From Balaenoptera acutorostrata (lineage: Eukaryota; Chordata; Mammalia; Artiodactyla; Balaenopteridae): 64,000 nt of DNA. The stretch lies in assembly GCF_949987535.1 (NCBI RefSeq), contig NC_080081.1, forward strand, positions 54,632,153 through 54,696,152, given 5' to 3'. A program made the position numbers and the translations under genes. Numbering within the stretch: position 1 is the stretch's first letter; every line of letters starts with the position of its first letter. Below the pieces are notes generated by a model. That model did not search any database. It was given only the letters and a program-made list of their open reading frames with translations, and had not been told where the DNA came from. This document shows, piece after piece, positions 36,914-48,862 of this stretch.

Positions 36914-38356
36914 TTGTTTTCTTTTTTTTTTTAACACTTTTATTGGAGTATAATTGCTTTACAATGGTGTGTTAGTTTCTGCTTTATAACAAAGTGAATC
37001 AGTTATACATATACATATATCCCCATATCTCTTCCCTCTCGTGTCCCCCTCCCTCCCACCCTCCCTATCCCACCCTTCTAGCTGGTCACAAAGCACCGAG
37101 ATGATCTCCCTGTGCTATGCAACTGCTTCCCACTAGCTATCTATTTTACATTTGGTAGTGTATATATGTCCATGCCACTCTCTCACTTCGTCCCAGCTTA
37201 CCCTTCCCCCTTCCCGTGTCCTCAAGTCCATTCTCTAGTAGGTCTGCATCTTTATTCCCGTCTTGCCCCTAGGTTCTTCATGACCTTTTTTTTTTTTTTT
37301 TTTTTTTTAGATTCCATATATATGTGTTAGCATATGGTATTTGTTTTTCTCTTTCTCACTTACTGCACTCTGTATGACAGACTCCAGGTCCATCCACCTC
37401 ACTACAAATAACTCAATTTCATTTCTTTTTATGGCTGAGTAATATTCCATTGTATATATGTGCCACATCTTCTTTATCCATTCATCTGATGATGGACACA
37501 GGTTGCTTCCATGTCCTGGCTACTGTAAATAGAGCTGCAATGAACATTGTGGTACATGACTCTTTTTGAATTATGGTTTTCTCAGGGTATATGCCCAGTA
37601 GTGGGATTGCTGGGTCGTATGAGGCAAGAATATACACTGGAGAAAAGACAGCCACTTCAATAAGTGGTGCTGGGAAAACTGGACAGCTACATGTAAAATA
37701 ATGAAATTAGAACAATCCCTAACATCATACACAAAAATAAACTCAAAATGGTTAAAGACCTAAATGTAAGGCCAGACACTATCAAACTCTTAGAGGAAAA
37801 CATAGGCAGAACACTCTATGACATAAATCACAGCAAGATGCTTTTTGACCCACCTCTTAGAGAAATGGAAATAAAAACACAAATAAACAAATGGAACCTA
37901 ATGAAACTTAAAAGCTTTGGCACAGCAAAGGAACCCATAAACAAGACGAAAAGACAACCCTCAGAATGGGAGAAAATATTTGCAAATGAAGCAACTGACA
38001 AAGGATTAATCTCCAAAATTTACAAGCAGCTCGTGCATCTCAATATCAAAAAAACAAAAAACTCAATCCAAAAATGGGCAGAAGACCTAAATAGACATTT
38101 CTCCAAAGAAGATATACAGATTGCCAACAAACACATGAAAGAATGCTCAACATCATTAATCATTAGAGAAATGCAAATCAAAACTACAATGAGATATCAT
38201 CTCACACCAGTCAGAATGGCCATCATCAAAAAATCTACAAACAATAAATGCTGGAGAGGGTGTGGAGAAAAGGGAACCCTCATTCACTGTTGGTGGGAAT
38301 GTAAATTGATACAGCCACTATGGAGAACAGTATGGAGGTTCCTTAAAAAACTATAA
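36914..38356 (-). mobile_element. L1 insertion with twin-priming 5' inversion
   Basis: From 36914 to about 37620 the L1 3' UTR and ORF2 end lie on the minus strand, starting with a poly-T. At 37621 the orientation flips and the next upstream ORF2 segment runs on the plus strand to 38356. The two ends that meet in an intact L1 ('..aaaaactata' and 'atacgaccc..') now lie at opposite ends of the flipped part, missing only about 15 bases. A candidate duplication is ATTATTCTT (36905-36913 and 38361-38369). It is little diverged. Confidence 0.9.
37748..38356 (+). pseudogene. L1 ORF2 C-terminal fragment, still open
   Basis: About 203 codons of the L1 ORF2 protein (reverse transcriptase/endonuclease of LINE-1) remain without a stop. 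They include the C-terminal Cys-rich motif around CWRGCGEKG and HCWWEC. The fragment lies in the inverted part of the insertion, so it has no 5' end, no endonuclease or reverse transcriptase core and no promoter. The long open frame shows the insertion is fairly young, not that it is expressed. Confidence 0.9.
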
Positions 38357-38369
38357 AAGGATTATTCTT

Positions 38370-38605
38370 GAGCCTTAAGATCTAATGGAATTTGCCTTGC
38401 TAGGTTTCAGACTTGTTTGGGATCCATCATCTCTTTCCTCTTTCCAATTTCTCCCTTTTGGAATCTCAAGCCTCACCCATATCTGATTGAGATGCTAGTT
38501 AGCAGAGACTTTGGACTTGGAGTTGATGCTGGAATTGGTTAAGACTTCTGGAGCTGCTGGGATAGAGTGAATGTATTTTGCATGTGAGAAGGACATGAAT
38601 TTTGT
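38370..38605 (+). repeat. ERVL-MaLR internal remnant, right part
   Basis: 'ttaagatctaatggaatttgccttgctaggtttcagacttg', 'ccaatttctccc..ttggaat' and 'gactttggacttggagttgatgctggaattggttaagac' follow MaLR internal sequence just before its 3' LTR. It completes the piece left of the L1. The LTR itself is missing. Confidence 0.6.
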
Positions 38606-39475
38606 GCTAAAATATTCATTCATAGCTGCACTATATGTAATCAACCAAAATTGACAACTACTTAAAGGCCTATAAATAGTAAAATGGAGGGACTTCGCTG
38701 GTGGCGCAGTGGTTAAGAATCCGCCTGCCTATGCAGGGGACATGGGTTTGAGCCCTGGTCTGGGAAGATCCCACATGCCGTGGAGCAACTAAGACTGTGT
38801 GCCACAACTACTGAGCCTGTGCTCTAGAGCCTGTGAGCCACAACTACTGAGCCCACATGCCACAACTACTGAAGCCCACGTGCCTAGAGCCCGTGCTAGG
38901 CAACAAGAGAAGCCACAGCAATGAGAAGCCCACGCACTGCAACGAAGAGTAACCCCTGCTCAGTGCAACTAAAGAAAGCCCACGTGCAGCAACAAAGACC
39001 CAATGCAGCAAAAAAAAATTTAAATAAATAAATAATTTTTTTAAAAGAAATATATATAAAAAAATAGTAAAATGGATAAATGAATATTGGTAGATCCACA
39101 CAACAGAATGCTATAAAGGTTAGCATCCACTCTTTATAACTGAATGCAACAATGTAAGTGAATCTCGCAAATATAAATGAGTAAAGGAAGTCATCACAAA
39201 AGAGCATCTGACATATGATTCCATATACACAAAATGCAAAAACAGTCCAATGTAATGTATGACGTTAGAGTCAGGAGAGCGGACATGCTTTGATGGGAAT
39301 AGACTGGAGAGGAGCATGAGGGCTCCCGGAATGCTGCTCACAGTCACGTTCAGGTTCTTGATCCGAGTGCTGGTTACACAGGTGTAATCAGGTTGTAAAA
39401 ATCCATTGAGCTGGATGCTTATTATGTGTGCACTTTTCTGTACATATATTATACTCTGATAAAGTTTTTCTTTAA
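38606..39475 (+). repeat. Old L1 (L1M type) 3' end, split by a SINE
   Basis: 'cattcatagctgcactatatgtaatc' before the SINE and, after it, 'gctggttacacaggtgtaatcagg' and 'gtgcacttttctgtacatatattatactctgataaag' give the usual L1M 3' order. Confidence 0.75.
38689..39061 (+). mobile_element. Full-length CHR-type SINE
   Basis: It begins 'gggacttcgctggtggcgcag' and has the long form with an AT-rich tail. The perfect 15-bp duplication AAATAGTAAAATGGA lies at 38674-38688 and 39062-39076, so insertion into the old L1 is certain. Confidence 0.95.
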
Positions 39476-39479
39476 ATGA

Positions 39480-40090
39480 AGAAATAAAAATGCTTTCAGA
39501 TAAATAAAATACAGAGAATTCAGAGCCAGCAGGTCCAGAGTAAAATAATTATTATTGTGAGTTTTTCAGGCAGAAGAAAATGATTCCAGGTGGAAAAGTG
39601 GAAATGAAAGAAAGCATGAAGAATAACAGACTATAAATAGGTATGTCAAACCAAATAAATATTGACTGTATAAAACAATAAGAATAGTATCTTATGAAGT
39701 ATAAAGTATATGTAGAATTAAAATACATGATAACAGCACAAAAGATAAGAATGGGATCAACGCAAAGTATTCTACATGCTTACATTTTCCAGGAAATGGC
39801 AAAAAAAAAGTACTAGTTCATAGTAGATTCTTATTAAGTCGAGTATGTATGTTATAATCCCTAAACACTAAAAGAAAAATAAAACAAAGTATAGCCAAAG
39901 GCAAGTAAATAAAGGGGGAAAATGGAATAGCAATGTTTAAAATTGCTGATTAGTTCAAATGAAGGCATGAAAGAAGAAAAACAAAAAAAACAAATAGTAA
40001 AATAGTAGACTTAAGTACATTAAATAGTACTTATATCAACATAAATGAACTAAATATTTTAAGACTAAAATTTCATTTAGTTTCATTATT
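39480..40090 (+). repeat. Probable old L1-derived sequence
   Basis: 'tgattccaggtggaaaagtgg', 'agaattaaaatacatgataacagcacaaa' and 'taatccctaaacactaaaag' resemble untranslated parts of old L1 elements. It is A-rich and diverged. Confidence 0.45.
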
Positions 40091-40780
40091 TAACAAGCAT
40101 TTCCTGAAAGTCTACTGGAGTCAAACAAGATGCTCACTAAAGCCCTATACAGAGAGAGAAGGGAAAAGTTGCTCTGCTTTCTCTTTAGATGAGTTGCATA
40201 AGGACCAGATTTTTGATACCCTCCTAACTTTACCAGATCTGAAGTACAAAAAGAAACAGGAGAGGGAAGTATGAGTAAAATCAGGTCACAGCGTATATTT
40301 TCCATTTCCCAAACCACCCCAGCCCAGGCCCACACAAAACTACACGTGAGAAGTTATCTTAGCCATCAGAGTCAACCATCTCTACTCTCCATGACAGTGG
40401 GAAATCCATCATCTTCCCAGGCTGCTGTGGACTCGGGCGCCTGAGAAGGGAACTCACCAAGCAAAGAGTAGATGGCTACAGAACAGACGGCTCTGACAGA
40501 CACCTGCGCCCCCAACTGTCCCCAAGCTCAGCTGTCTCCTTCCCCTCAGGGCAGAGCAGATGCTTAGCAAGAAGGAAAGCTCTGTAAAGGGGTTTCCAAG
40601 TCCAGTCAAATGTGGACAAGCTTTAGGGCTGAGAGAAGAACATGTATGTTCTGACCTTTTTCTCATAAAGTAATTTTAGTAACGAAAACTATGAAGCATT
40701 TTTTTTCAATAAATTGTTCTTTGGTTTGCTTTAGAAAGCATGGGTTCCAGCTCAGATAGCTGTTTAAAAAACAGCAGCAA

Positions 40781-41115
40781 TTGGGGCTTCCCTGGTGGCG
40801 CAGTGGTTGGGAGTCTGCCTGCCAATACAGGGGACACGGGTTCGAGCCCTGGTCTGGGAAGATCCCACATGCCACGGAGCAGCTGGGCCCGTGAGCCACA
40901 ACTACTGAGCCTGCGCGTCTGGAGCCTGTGCCCCGCAGCGGAAGGGGCCGCGATAGTGAAAGGCCCGCGCACCGCGATGAAGAGTGGTCCCCACACCGCG
41001 ATGAAGGGTGGCCCCCGCTTACTGCAACTAGAGAAAGCCCTTGCACGAACCGAAGACCCAACACAGCCAAAAATAAATAAATAAATAACATTGTCTGAGC
41101 GGTCTTAAAAAAAAA
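40781..41115 (+). mobile_element. Short-form CHR SINE with extra 3' segment
   Basis: It is a deletion-type SINE with a 24-bp internal tandem duplication (40970-40993 and 40994-41017). The (TAAA)n tail ends near 41088. An 18-bp non-SINE piece, cattgtctgagcggtctt (41089-41106), follows and then a second A tail. The duplication AAAAAACAGCAGCAA at 40766-40780 and 41116-41130 encloses everything, so the 18 bp came in with the element. Confidence 0.92.
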
Positions 41116-41130
41116 AAAAAACAGCAGCAA

Positions 41131-41756
41131 CAAAAACTCGTGGCATAAAACTGGATTCTTTCAGTTTTCTGTATATTTATGGTTAAATGGAGTCTATAAA
41201 TGTGACTCTTGTAGTCAATAATCTCGAAGCTTTTTTAAAAACACAAAGTTTAATATCTAGCTCAATCATTTTCCAAGTTTATCTTAGTCTTTGTGAGGGA
41301 ATGTGGGCAGTTGATTGCATGGTATTATAAGTATGACAGTTAGGATCCCAGAAGAAAAAATAGTAGCCTTAAGGGAGCAAGTTCATATTAAGAGAAGAAA
41401 GACTCATATCTACTCCCTACCCCAGTTTATTCCCCACCTCCAGGAAAAAAAAATTAATAGAAGCTGCAGCTCCAAATTTTGTACCAGTTGCTTGATTTAT
41501 TTGACCACTTTTCTAAAACACTGGTTTGATCAAATCACAAAAGAAGTCAAATTTATGTGTTTGACTTTCCCCACTCTCCTATCCTAGTTTCAACACCAGA
41601 AAAGTGTTAATAAGTTGGGGAAAAAATGAACACTATTCAAGGGGCAAGAGAGAGAGACAGAAAAGATTCAGATAATACACAAATCTGTAATAAGTCTCAG
41701 AATTAATGAATGTAAATTATATATACATTGAGCTAGGTAAAGACTGAGGGGCACCA

Positions 41757-41803
<47 letters not shown>

Positions 41804-42605
41804 AGGGCACACTATCAGTGGAGGTGTTATAAAGCTGCTCAGATATACAATGAGCTTTCTTAACTTTTAGTCATCATGCACTGAGCATTTTCAAAATACA
41901 TGTTTATAATTTCTTAGCTTACAAAGGTTTTGTTACCTTCAGAGAACATTATAAAAATAAGTCAAATGGCATTACCATAACCAGAAAGAGGAGGGCAAAA
42001 GAAAGTTAAATACCTTAGGCCCTTTATACTTGTAAAAGTAGTTTTCTTTTACATGAGAAAGCTAGTGGTTTGTGGATTTCAGAAAAAGGGAATGGGTTGC
42101 AAAAGGGTTAAAGTCACCTCAGAGAATCACTGAATTACAAGCATAACCCCTGACCAGGTCATTAACTGTTTTCTAGTGTTTTACGTAAAACTCAAAATTG
42201 AATTTGCCAACAGACATGGAAAATTAAATTCCCTTGAGGAAGTTGCAAAGGCCTATGTTTTGCTACAGGAGAAATAGAACATTAATGGAAGTTGCACAAT
42301 ATCTGTCTTTTTAAATCAAAATCTCAACAGGGCCCTGAACAGTAGCATGCCTCAAAGGAAGCAGCACGGAGAGAGGAAGCAAAGCACCCCTTTGTGCAAG
42401 CCTGCCGAGTCTATTAGGAGTATGCATGATGGATGAGGGACGTGCAGCCAGAGGACAGATCACATCTTTGAGTGGTTGAACATGCATTTAGATTGTTCAT
42501 CCGCTCCTGGTGATTTGAGCAGAGAAACTACCAAAATGGGTTTTTAAGTACTTTGCTTTCTAGACCTACAGACCTATAAAATGAAGAACTAACAAGCTAA
42601 AGGAA
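41131..42605. other. Non-coding DNA with a TA microsatellite
   Basis: (AT)n runs from about 41759 to 41801. No gene or further repeat was recognised. Composition is AT-rich. Confidence 0.6.
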
Positions 42606-42609
42606 AGGC

Positions 42610-42795
42610 AGTAAGGTGGAACATGCCCTGAACCCAGAAGATGTGGTCTGGCATTGAAGCTCCGCCACTCACCAGTACTGGGACTTGCCTAAATAATTTA
42701 ACCTCGATTTTCTTATGTGTAGAAGACAATAACACTGCCTGCTTCACAGGATTGAAATATCACTGTACACGTGAAAAGCCTGACAGATATTAATT
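42610..42795 (+). repeat. MIR SINE
   Basis: 'ggcattgaagctccgccactcaccag', 'gacttgcctaaataatttaacctcg' and 'cactgcctgcttcacagg' follow sense MIR order. Confidence 0.7.
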
Positions 42796-45027
42796 ACCAC
42801 TACATCATCAGCTGATGCAGACATTTAATTAGGAAATGCATTGGCATGGCCAATGCAGGGCTGGGGGGTGGCATACTACCTGGGGAACAACCAGCAGGCT
42901 GTCCCCTAGGAGACCTCAGGGAATTGCATTCATTATCTTTGTCAATTTATCATAATACAGTGTCCAGCCCTCAGAGAGGCAGATTCAAATCCCTGATTTT
43001 TCAGCACTATGAAAATAGATCCCTTTCTGAATAGCAAAATCACTTCAAGCAACCTCATGGTTCTGATGTATAAACCCAAAATTGCAATCTAATTAATTTA
43101 CAATGAAAATTCTACTTTGCATAGGAACAGAATACATGCTTCCATAGGTCCAGCCCATTCTCTCCCTGAAAACAAGCTTACATGGAAAAGCAAATCATAG
43201 GCAGAAAGAGGAAGGTTGCTTGGGGATAAGAACTCAGATGGGTAGGTAATCAGCACATTTCAGGTGTCCATCTCTTTACAGGCCCTCAGGTGTAATATGT
43301 CCTCAGGGCTATCTGACAGGTGGGCCTGGCTCCTGTGATCAGGGCTTGGGGTACTGTTTATATGGCTGTCCCATCTCCATTTTAGGGGAGGCAGACCATT
43401 GAGGCTGGGGCAGGGCACATAAGCAGGAAAGTGTCAGGAGATAGAACTGAAAACTAAGCATGGACTAGAGCATATGCCATCTATAAAATATGTCTACCAA
43501 AATATCTATGCATGTCCATGACTGCCTTCTGGGCCTTACGTGGGAGAAGTTCTACAGGTTTTCTTGGCTCCAGGTTGGAAAGAAAGTACCTTTCAGGCTG
43601 CGTGCTATCTGGAAGACTCTCTCCCATTACTTAGAAATGCCTATCAATCATCTCCCCAGCTACAGTGGCCTGATCTAGAAGCTGATCATCCACCACTTTA
43701 TTACTTCATGCCTCTTGCAGGGTATCACGACAGCACCGTGGGCTGACGGGGGTGCACGAGGTGCAGAGCAGGTGGCCTTCAGGCTCAATTAAATGGCACA
43801 TTAACATTCACCAAAGCAGAAAAAAGTGGGCTACCAAGTTTTTGTGAGTTTTCCAAAGGATTCTTGAATGAAAGAGACACTGCATTTATTATTACTGAGC
43901 TCTAACCTTTCCGTTTAAATGCCCTCATGTGCCTGTCAGGTTCACTGCTGGCTTGAAATATAGCCAGAAGGCAAAATGATGGACTGATCTAACTTTCCAA
44001 GAACTACTGTAAAAATATGTTTCTACTAAATGGTCTTTTTTTAAAATCAGAGGCTCATACCACTGTCAAATCCACAGGGGACTTTATTATTGTTCACCTA
44101 CTTGAAAAGTTAGTTAAAAAATAATAATAATAGCCAACAAAAGAGATGAAAAAAAAAAAAACAAAACTAATTGCACCAAACAGAAAGGAAAAAGAGAAAA
44201 AATTAGGAATATTTGGAATAACAAACTACATCCATTTAAAGAAGACAAGAGGGAAATGAAAAATGTTTCTGATGGTAGTAATAAATATTTATTAAGTGAT
44301 AACTATGGGCAAAGCATTGCTCTAAGCATTTTATATGTACTATCTCATTTAGCTATTACAAAATCCCTATAAAGTAGGTACTGTTATCCCCATTTCAGGT
44401 GAGGAAACCAAAACCAAAGAGATTACAGTATTCCTTTTGAGAAAGAAGACATTATTTTCACTGTTCCTTTAGGTCACTTTTTATATGAATAGTAGCGTTC
44501 GAGGACAGGGCAAGATTACACATTCTGTGTTACTCTAGGTCACAAGGCATCACAACTTGTCAAATCCTACACAAATCCCATCTGACCAAGGCAGCATGGA
44601 TTAATCTTTAAGAAAACCAGGCACATTGTGGAAACCTGTTGTGTAATATACGGGCCAAGTCATTACCCTAAGAGGTAATGCTGCATTGTCAAGAGTTCAA
44701 AAAAGCGAAACTGGTGGACTGAGTTCTGAGGAAAGCTGCTGTTTCACTTCCACTCTGAAGGCTAGTTAAGATATTCTCTCATGTTGCTGGGCAGCGGCAA
44801 CAAGGTGCAGCTCCCAGTTAGCCATGTATGTGATCGTGAGGGTTTATCAGGATGTAACTCCGTTGTAAGTTGAGGAAGGAGACAGATCCAAAAAAAAAAA
44901 CTATCTCTACAACTTACGTCAAAGAGTGTTCTGCCTATGTCTTCCTCTAGGAGTTTTATGGTGTCCAGTCATATATTTAGGACTTCTAAAACTATGTTGA
45001 ATAAAAAGTGGCAAGAGTGGGTAACCT
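42796..45027. other. Non-coding DNA with one MIR
   Basis: An antisense MIR lies at about 44275-44425 ('tatgtactatctcatttagc', 'ttatccccatttcaggtgaggaaacc'). The rest holds no recognised gene or repeat. Confidence 0.55.
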
Positions 45028-45358
45028 GGGACTTCCCTGGTGGCGCAGTGGTTAAAAATCCACCTGCCAATGCAGGGGACACGGGTTCGAACCCTAGTCT
45101 GGGAAGATCCCACATGCCGCGGAGCAACTAAGCCCCTGCGTCACAACTACTGAGCCTATGTGCCTCAACTACTGAAGTCCATGCACCTAGAGCCCCGTGC
45201 TCCGCAGCAAGAGAAGCCACCGCAGTGAGAAGCCCGCGCACAGCAACAAAGAGTAGCCCCCGCTCGCTGCAACTAGAGAAAGCCCGTGCACAGCAACGAA
45301 GACCCAACGCAGCCAAAAATAAATAAATAAGATAAATAAATTTATTTAAAAAAAAAAA
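45028..45358 (+). mobile_element. Full-length CHR-type SINE
   Basis: It begins 'gggacttccctggtggcgcag' and ends with an AAATAAATAAATAA-type tail and poly-A. It is the long form. I could not define the target-site duplication with confidence. Confidence 0.92.
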
Positions 45359-46260
45359 GAGTTCAAGAAAGCTTGGGAGAATTCAGTTAGCCTGTAAGTC
45401 AGTCTTAGTCCAAGCTTCTGACACTACATTACAAAAGGGCTCCTCTGTACAACATCCAACAATAAGAATCAATGGACCTTAAATTGAGATGAGTAAGAGT
45501 CTGAAATAGGGTCATAGGACAGGCAGCTGGCTGAAGTTTTTCCTCCCACTACAGCTAAATATTTCATCTGCCTCAAGCAAGTGAAATGACCAGCCCACAC
45601 CTAATTAAACTGCATAGCGATGGTGCTGTGTCACCTTTACAGCATGACAGACACATAGCCTCACCGGTAGTCAGCCACAGAAATCAATAGCTGACATTTG
45701 CTCAATGAAATACTAATTGAGATTAGCTAGCTTCACTTTTCATTCAGCAAATTCAAGTCTGCAATCAATTCCTGTGCCTGTGTAGACTATGGAAATTGGT
45801 TTTAAATGGATTTGTTTCTTCCTTAGCTAATTACAGTACATGAGTGAATTCATAATCAATTGCTACCTCTACTTTTACTGTATACGTTTCCATGAGCAAA
45901 AGAAGTCTGTCAAAGATGGATATTATGATGGTCTTTACAAAGAGAAGCTACTAAGTGTTCCACATACGTTGTAATATATCAGTTAGTTAATGTTAATTTA
46001 AAAGACTGTCTTGTTTGTTGAACAAATGTGAAACTTCCCCTGTGGTTATTAGTTAAGCGTATAAAAAGTTCTCAGTTTTATCAAGAACCTATTTGGGAAA
46101 ATAGAGCTTCGCAGAGTGTCTGGCACATCATAGACAGCGCTCAGACAGTGTTAGCTGTTATTGATGTAGTGGGTGGTGTACGATGGGTAACACTGGAGTC
46201 AGGAAACTTGAGGTTCGTATACTAGATCCATCACCCTTTTGTTTGGGTTTTCAAAACTTC
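45359..46260. other. Single-copy AT-rich DNA
   Basis: No repeat or gene was recognised. Homeodomain-like TAATTA/TTAATT cores occur at 45700-45850. Confidence 0.45.
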
Positions 46261-46924
46261 ACTTTTAATTGCAGTATAGTTAATTTACAATGTTGTGTTA
46301 GTTTCAAGTGTACAGCTAAGTGATTCAGTTATCATATATATGTGTATATATACATACACACATGTATATATATTCTTTTTCAGATTCCTTTCCATTATAG
46401 GTTATTATAAGATATTGAGGATGGTTCCGTGTGCTATCCAGTATAGGTCCTTGTGGTTTATCTATTTTATATATAGTAGTGTGTATATGCTAATCCCAAA
46501 CTCCTAATTTATCTCCTCCACCCCCACTATCCCCTTTGGTAACCATAAGTTTGTTTTCTATGTCTGTGAGTCTGTTTATGCTTTGTAAATAGGTTCGTTT
46601 GTATCTTTTTTTAGATTCTACCTATAAGTGATATCATATGATATTTGTCTTTGTCTGACTTACTTCACTTAGTATGATAATCTCTAGGTCCATCCATGTT
46701 GCTGCAAATAGCATTATTTCATTCTTTTTTATGGCTGAGTAATATTCCATTGTATAAATATACCACATCTTCTTTAACCATTCCTCTGTCAATGGACATT
46801 TAGGTGGCTTCCATGTCTTGGCTATTGCGAATAGTGCTGCTATAAACACTGGGGTGCATGTATCTTTTCGAATTAGAGTTTTCTCTGAATATATGCCCAG
46901 GTGTGGGATTGCAGGATCATATGA
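46261..46924 (-). repeat. L1 3' end, reverse orientation
   Basis: It starts with the reversed 3' terminus 'gcagtatagttaatttacaatgttgtgttagtttc' and runs to 'tgtgggattgcaggatcatat' in ORF2. The opposing frame 46634-46849 encodes the matching ORF2 C-terminal piece. Divergence is moderate. Confidence 0.88.
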
Positions 46925-46939
46925 TAAAGTTACAATATC

Positions 46940-47415
46940 ATCACTCTTGACTCAACAGTTCTACTCCTGGGTATACGGCCAACAGAAGCAAGCGTTACAT
47001 CCACCAAAAAATGTGTAAATGAATTCACAAAAGCTAAAAACTTGAAATCACCCTAATGACCATCAACTGTAGAGTAGATAAATAAATTGTGGCAAATTCA
47101 CAAATCAAATACTGCACAGCAGTGAGAAAGAATGAACAGCATGGATGAAGCTCACAGACATAATGGTGAGCCAGGCTGTACCGTTCCGTTTATATAAAGT
47201 TCAAGTACAGGAAAAAGTCAGATGGTGAAAGAGGTTTGAATAGTGGTAACTTTGGGAAGAGTTATTGCCTGGGAAAGGTGCATGAAAAGGAGCCATCAAG
47301 GGAGCTGGAAATGTTCTTTTCCTTGATCTGGGTGGTGGTAACGTGAGTGTGTATACATATAAAATTCCATCCAGCTGTAAACCTAAAATTCATGTACTTT
47401 AATGTTATATCATAA
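46940..47415 (+). repeat. Old L1 (L1M type) 3' end
   Basis: 'ttctactcctgggtatacgg', 'accctaatgaccatcaactgtagagtag', 'cgtttatataaagttcaagtacagg' and 'cttgatctgggtggtggtaacg' are L1M landmarks. Orientation is opposite to the younger L1 beside it. Confidence 0.75.
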
Positions 47416-47417
47416 TT

Positions 47418-47605
47418 CCTTCACCGACTATATGACCTCAAACAAATCATCCTCTCTAAACCTCCATTTCCTCATCTATAGAATGGGAATGATAATATAA
47501 CTACCTCCTAGGATAATTATGAGGTATAAATACAATAATTCATGTAAAGCATTTAGCATGGAGCCTTGTATACAATGAGCATTTGATAAATGTTGCCCAT
47601 TGTGG
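47418..47605 (+). repeat. MIR SINE
   Basis: 'ctatatgacctcaaacaaatcatcctc', 'cctcatctatagaatgggaatgataat' and 'gagcatttgataaatgttg' are in MIR order. Confidence 0.8.
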
Positions 47606-48314
47606 TCTCTCACTGAGAATGCAGTCATTAACAGTCAGGATTCAGGAGTTATAAATTGCTTGAGGAATCATACTTAAGGTAGAAGCTAACATCACAAATG
47701 TATGTGAACCTGGTTTTAAGAAAAACAAAGACATCTAATCCTATGTTTATAAACTTGAGGGAAAATTTTAGATTCTCAGCTTCTAAATATTGTTTCCCAC
47801 AGAATTCATTTACATAACAAATTACTCTAATGAAGTTGAAATACTATTCAACGTAAACCAAAAGATGGATGTACATTTCACTTTGAAGGTCTGTCTCATG
47901 TAATTTTAGGTACACTCGTTCATGTTTGCTCCATTCTCGCTGGGGCCTAGACCACCGATTCTGGAAAACTGATGCTTGGGGCCACATACTAACTCTGAAG
48001 ACACCACAGGACCTGGAAACTGATTTCTACAGCAGTGATTTTCTATGGAAGGCCAGCAGCCAAAGGAGTTTAAAGGACTTTCTAGCATCTCGCCTGAGTG
48101 TAGGTAGAGAATGAATTACTGATCCTGAAAATGGCTGAGTTACTTCTTGGGCAAGTTTAGGAATAAGAGCAGGTTGATTTTATCATGACCATTGCTGCAA
48201 AATCTCTAAGGTCATAGGGCTGAATATGAGGACTACAAATTTAAGGTGCTAGCTAGACTAGCAGAGGAGCCGTTAGAAATTAGAGTTTCTGCCTGCAGAA
48301 AACCTTGTAGTATT
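47606..48314. other. Non-coding DNA without recognised features
   Basis: Nothing identifiable; no coding support on either strand. Confidence 0.45.
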
Positions 48315-48324
48315 GGGAATTCTT

Positions 48325-48451
48325 TTTGTTTTGTTTTTTTAAAGATCGCACTGCCACAACTTGTGGGATCTTAGTTCCCCGACCAGGAATCGAATCTAGC
48401 CCCGGCAGTGGAAGCGAGGAGGCCTAATCACAGGACCTCCAGGGAATTCCC
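48325..48451 (-). mobile_element. Truncated tRNA-derived SINE, reverse
   Basis: 'gggatcttagttccccgaccaggaatcgaatctagcccc' and 'cctccagggaattcc' are the head of a CHR-family SINE in reverse. A 10-bp duplication GGGAATTCTT lies at 48315-48324 and 48452-48461, so the short length arose at insertion. Confidence 0.8.
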
Positions 48452-48695
48452 GGGAATTCTTGTCATTAGATAGTTTTCAAATATTTTATAATAAATAATA
48501 TAATGTGTCCACCCATTTTTAGATACTTCTATGAACCAATAAAAGACTGATGTCATGAACCAGGGAAGCGTGGAGAACAATGAGAACACAGTCACCCTGT
48601 AAACGTGCCGAGCAACGATAGTGGGTCAGTGCCTCCCTCAACAAGTCCAGCCCATGGACGTGGTCCTCCAGCCTGGCCCTCCTTCTAAATCCGCT

Positions 48696-48862
48696 AGAAC
48701 TGTGATAATGGAAAGGTTGTACAGCTTCTCTGCCCAATACCGTAGCCACTAGCCACACATGGCTAATGTGACCAAGGAACTGAATTCTTCATTGTATTGA
48801 ATTTTAATTCATTTAAATTTAAGCAGCCACATGTGGCGAGTGATTATCGAATTGGGTGGACA
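48696..48862. repeat. Short hAT-like DNA transposon
   Basis: 'gcccaataccgtagccactagccacacatggc' near the left end and 'gcagccacatgtggcgagtg' near the right end are the inverted arms of a common mammalian hAT-type element. A TTTAAATTTAA-rich middle separates them. Confidence 0.6.

Noticed and set aside
36300..38605. Functional endogenous retrovirus
   Set aside because: Only a decayed, non-coding MaLR interior is present, split by an L1 and without LTRs or open retroviral genes.
41759..41801. TA repeat as an origin or regulatory site
   Set aside because: Simple microsatellite with no supporting context.
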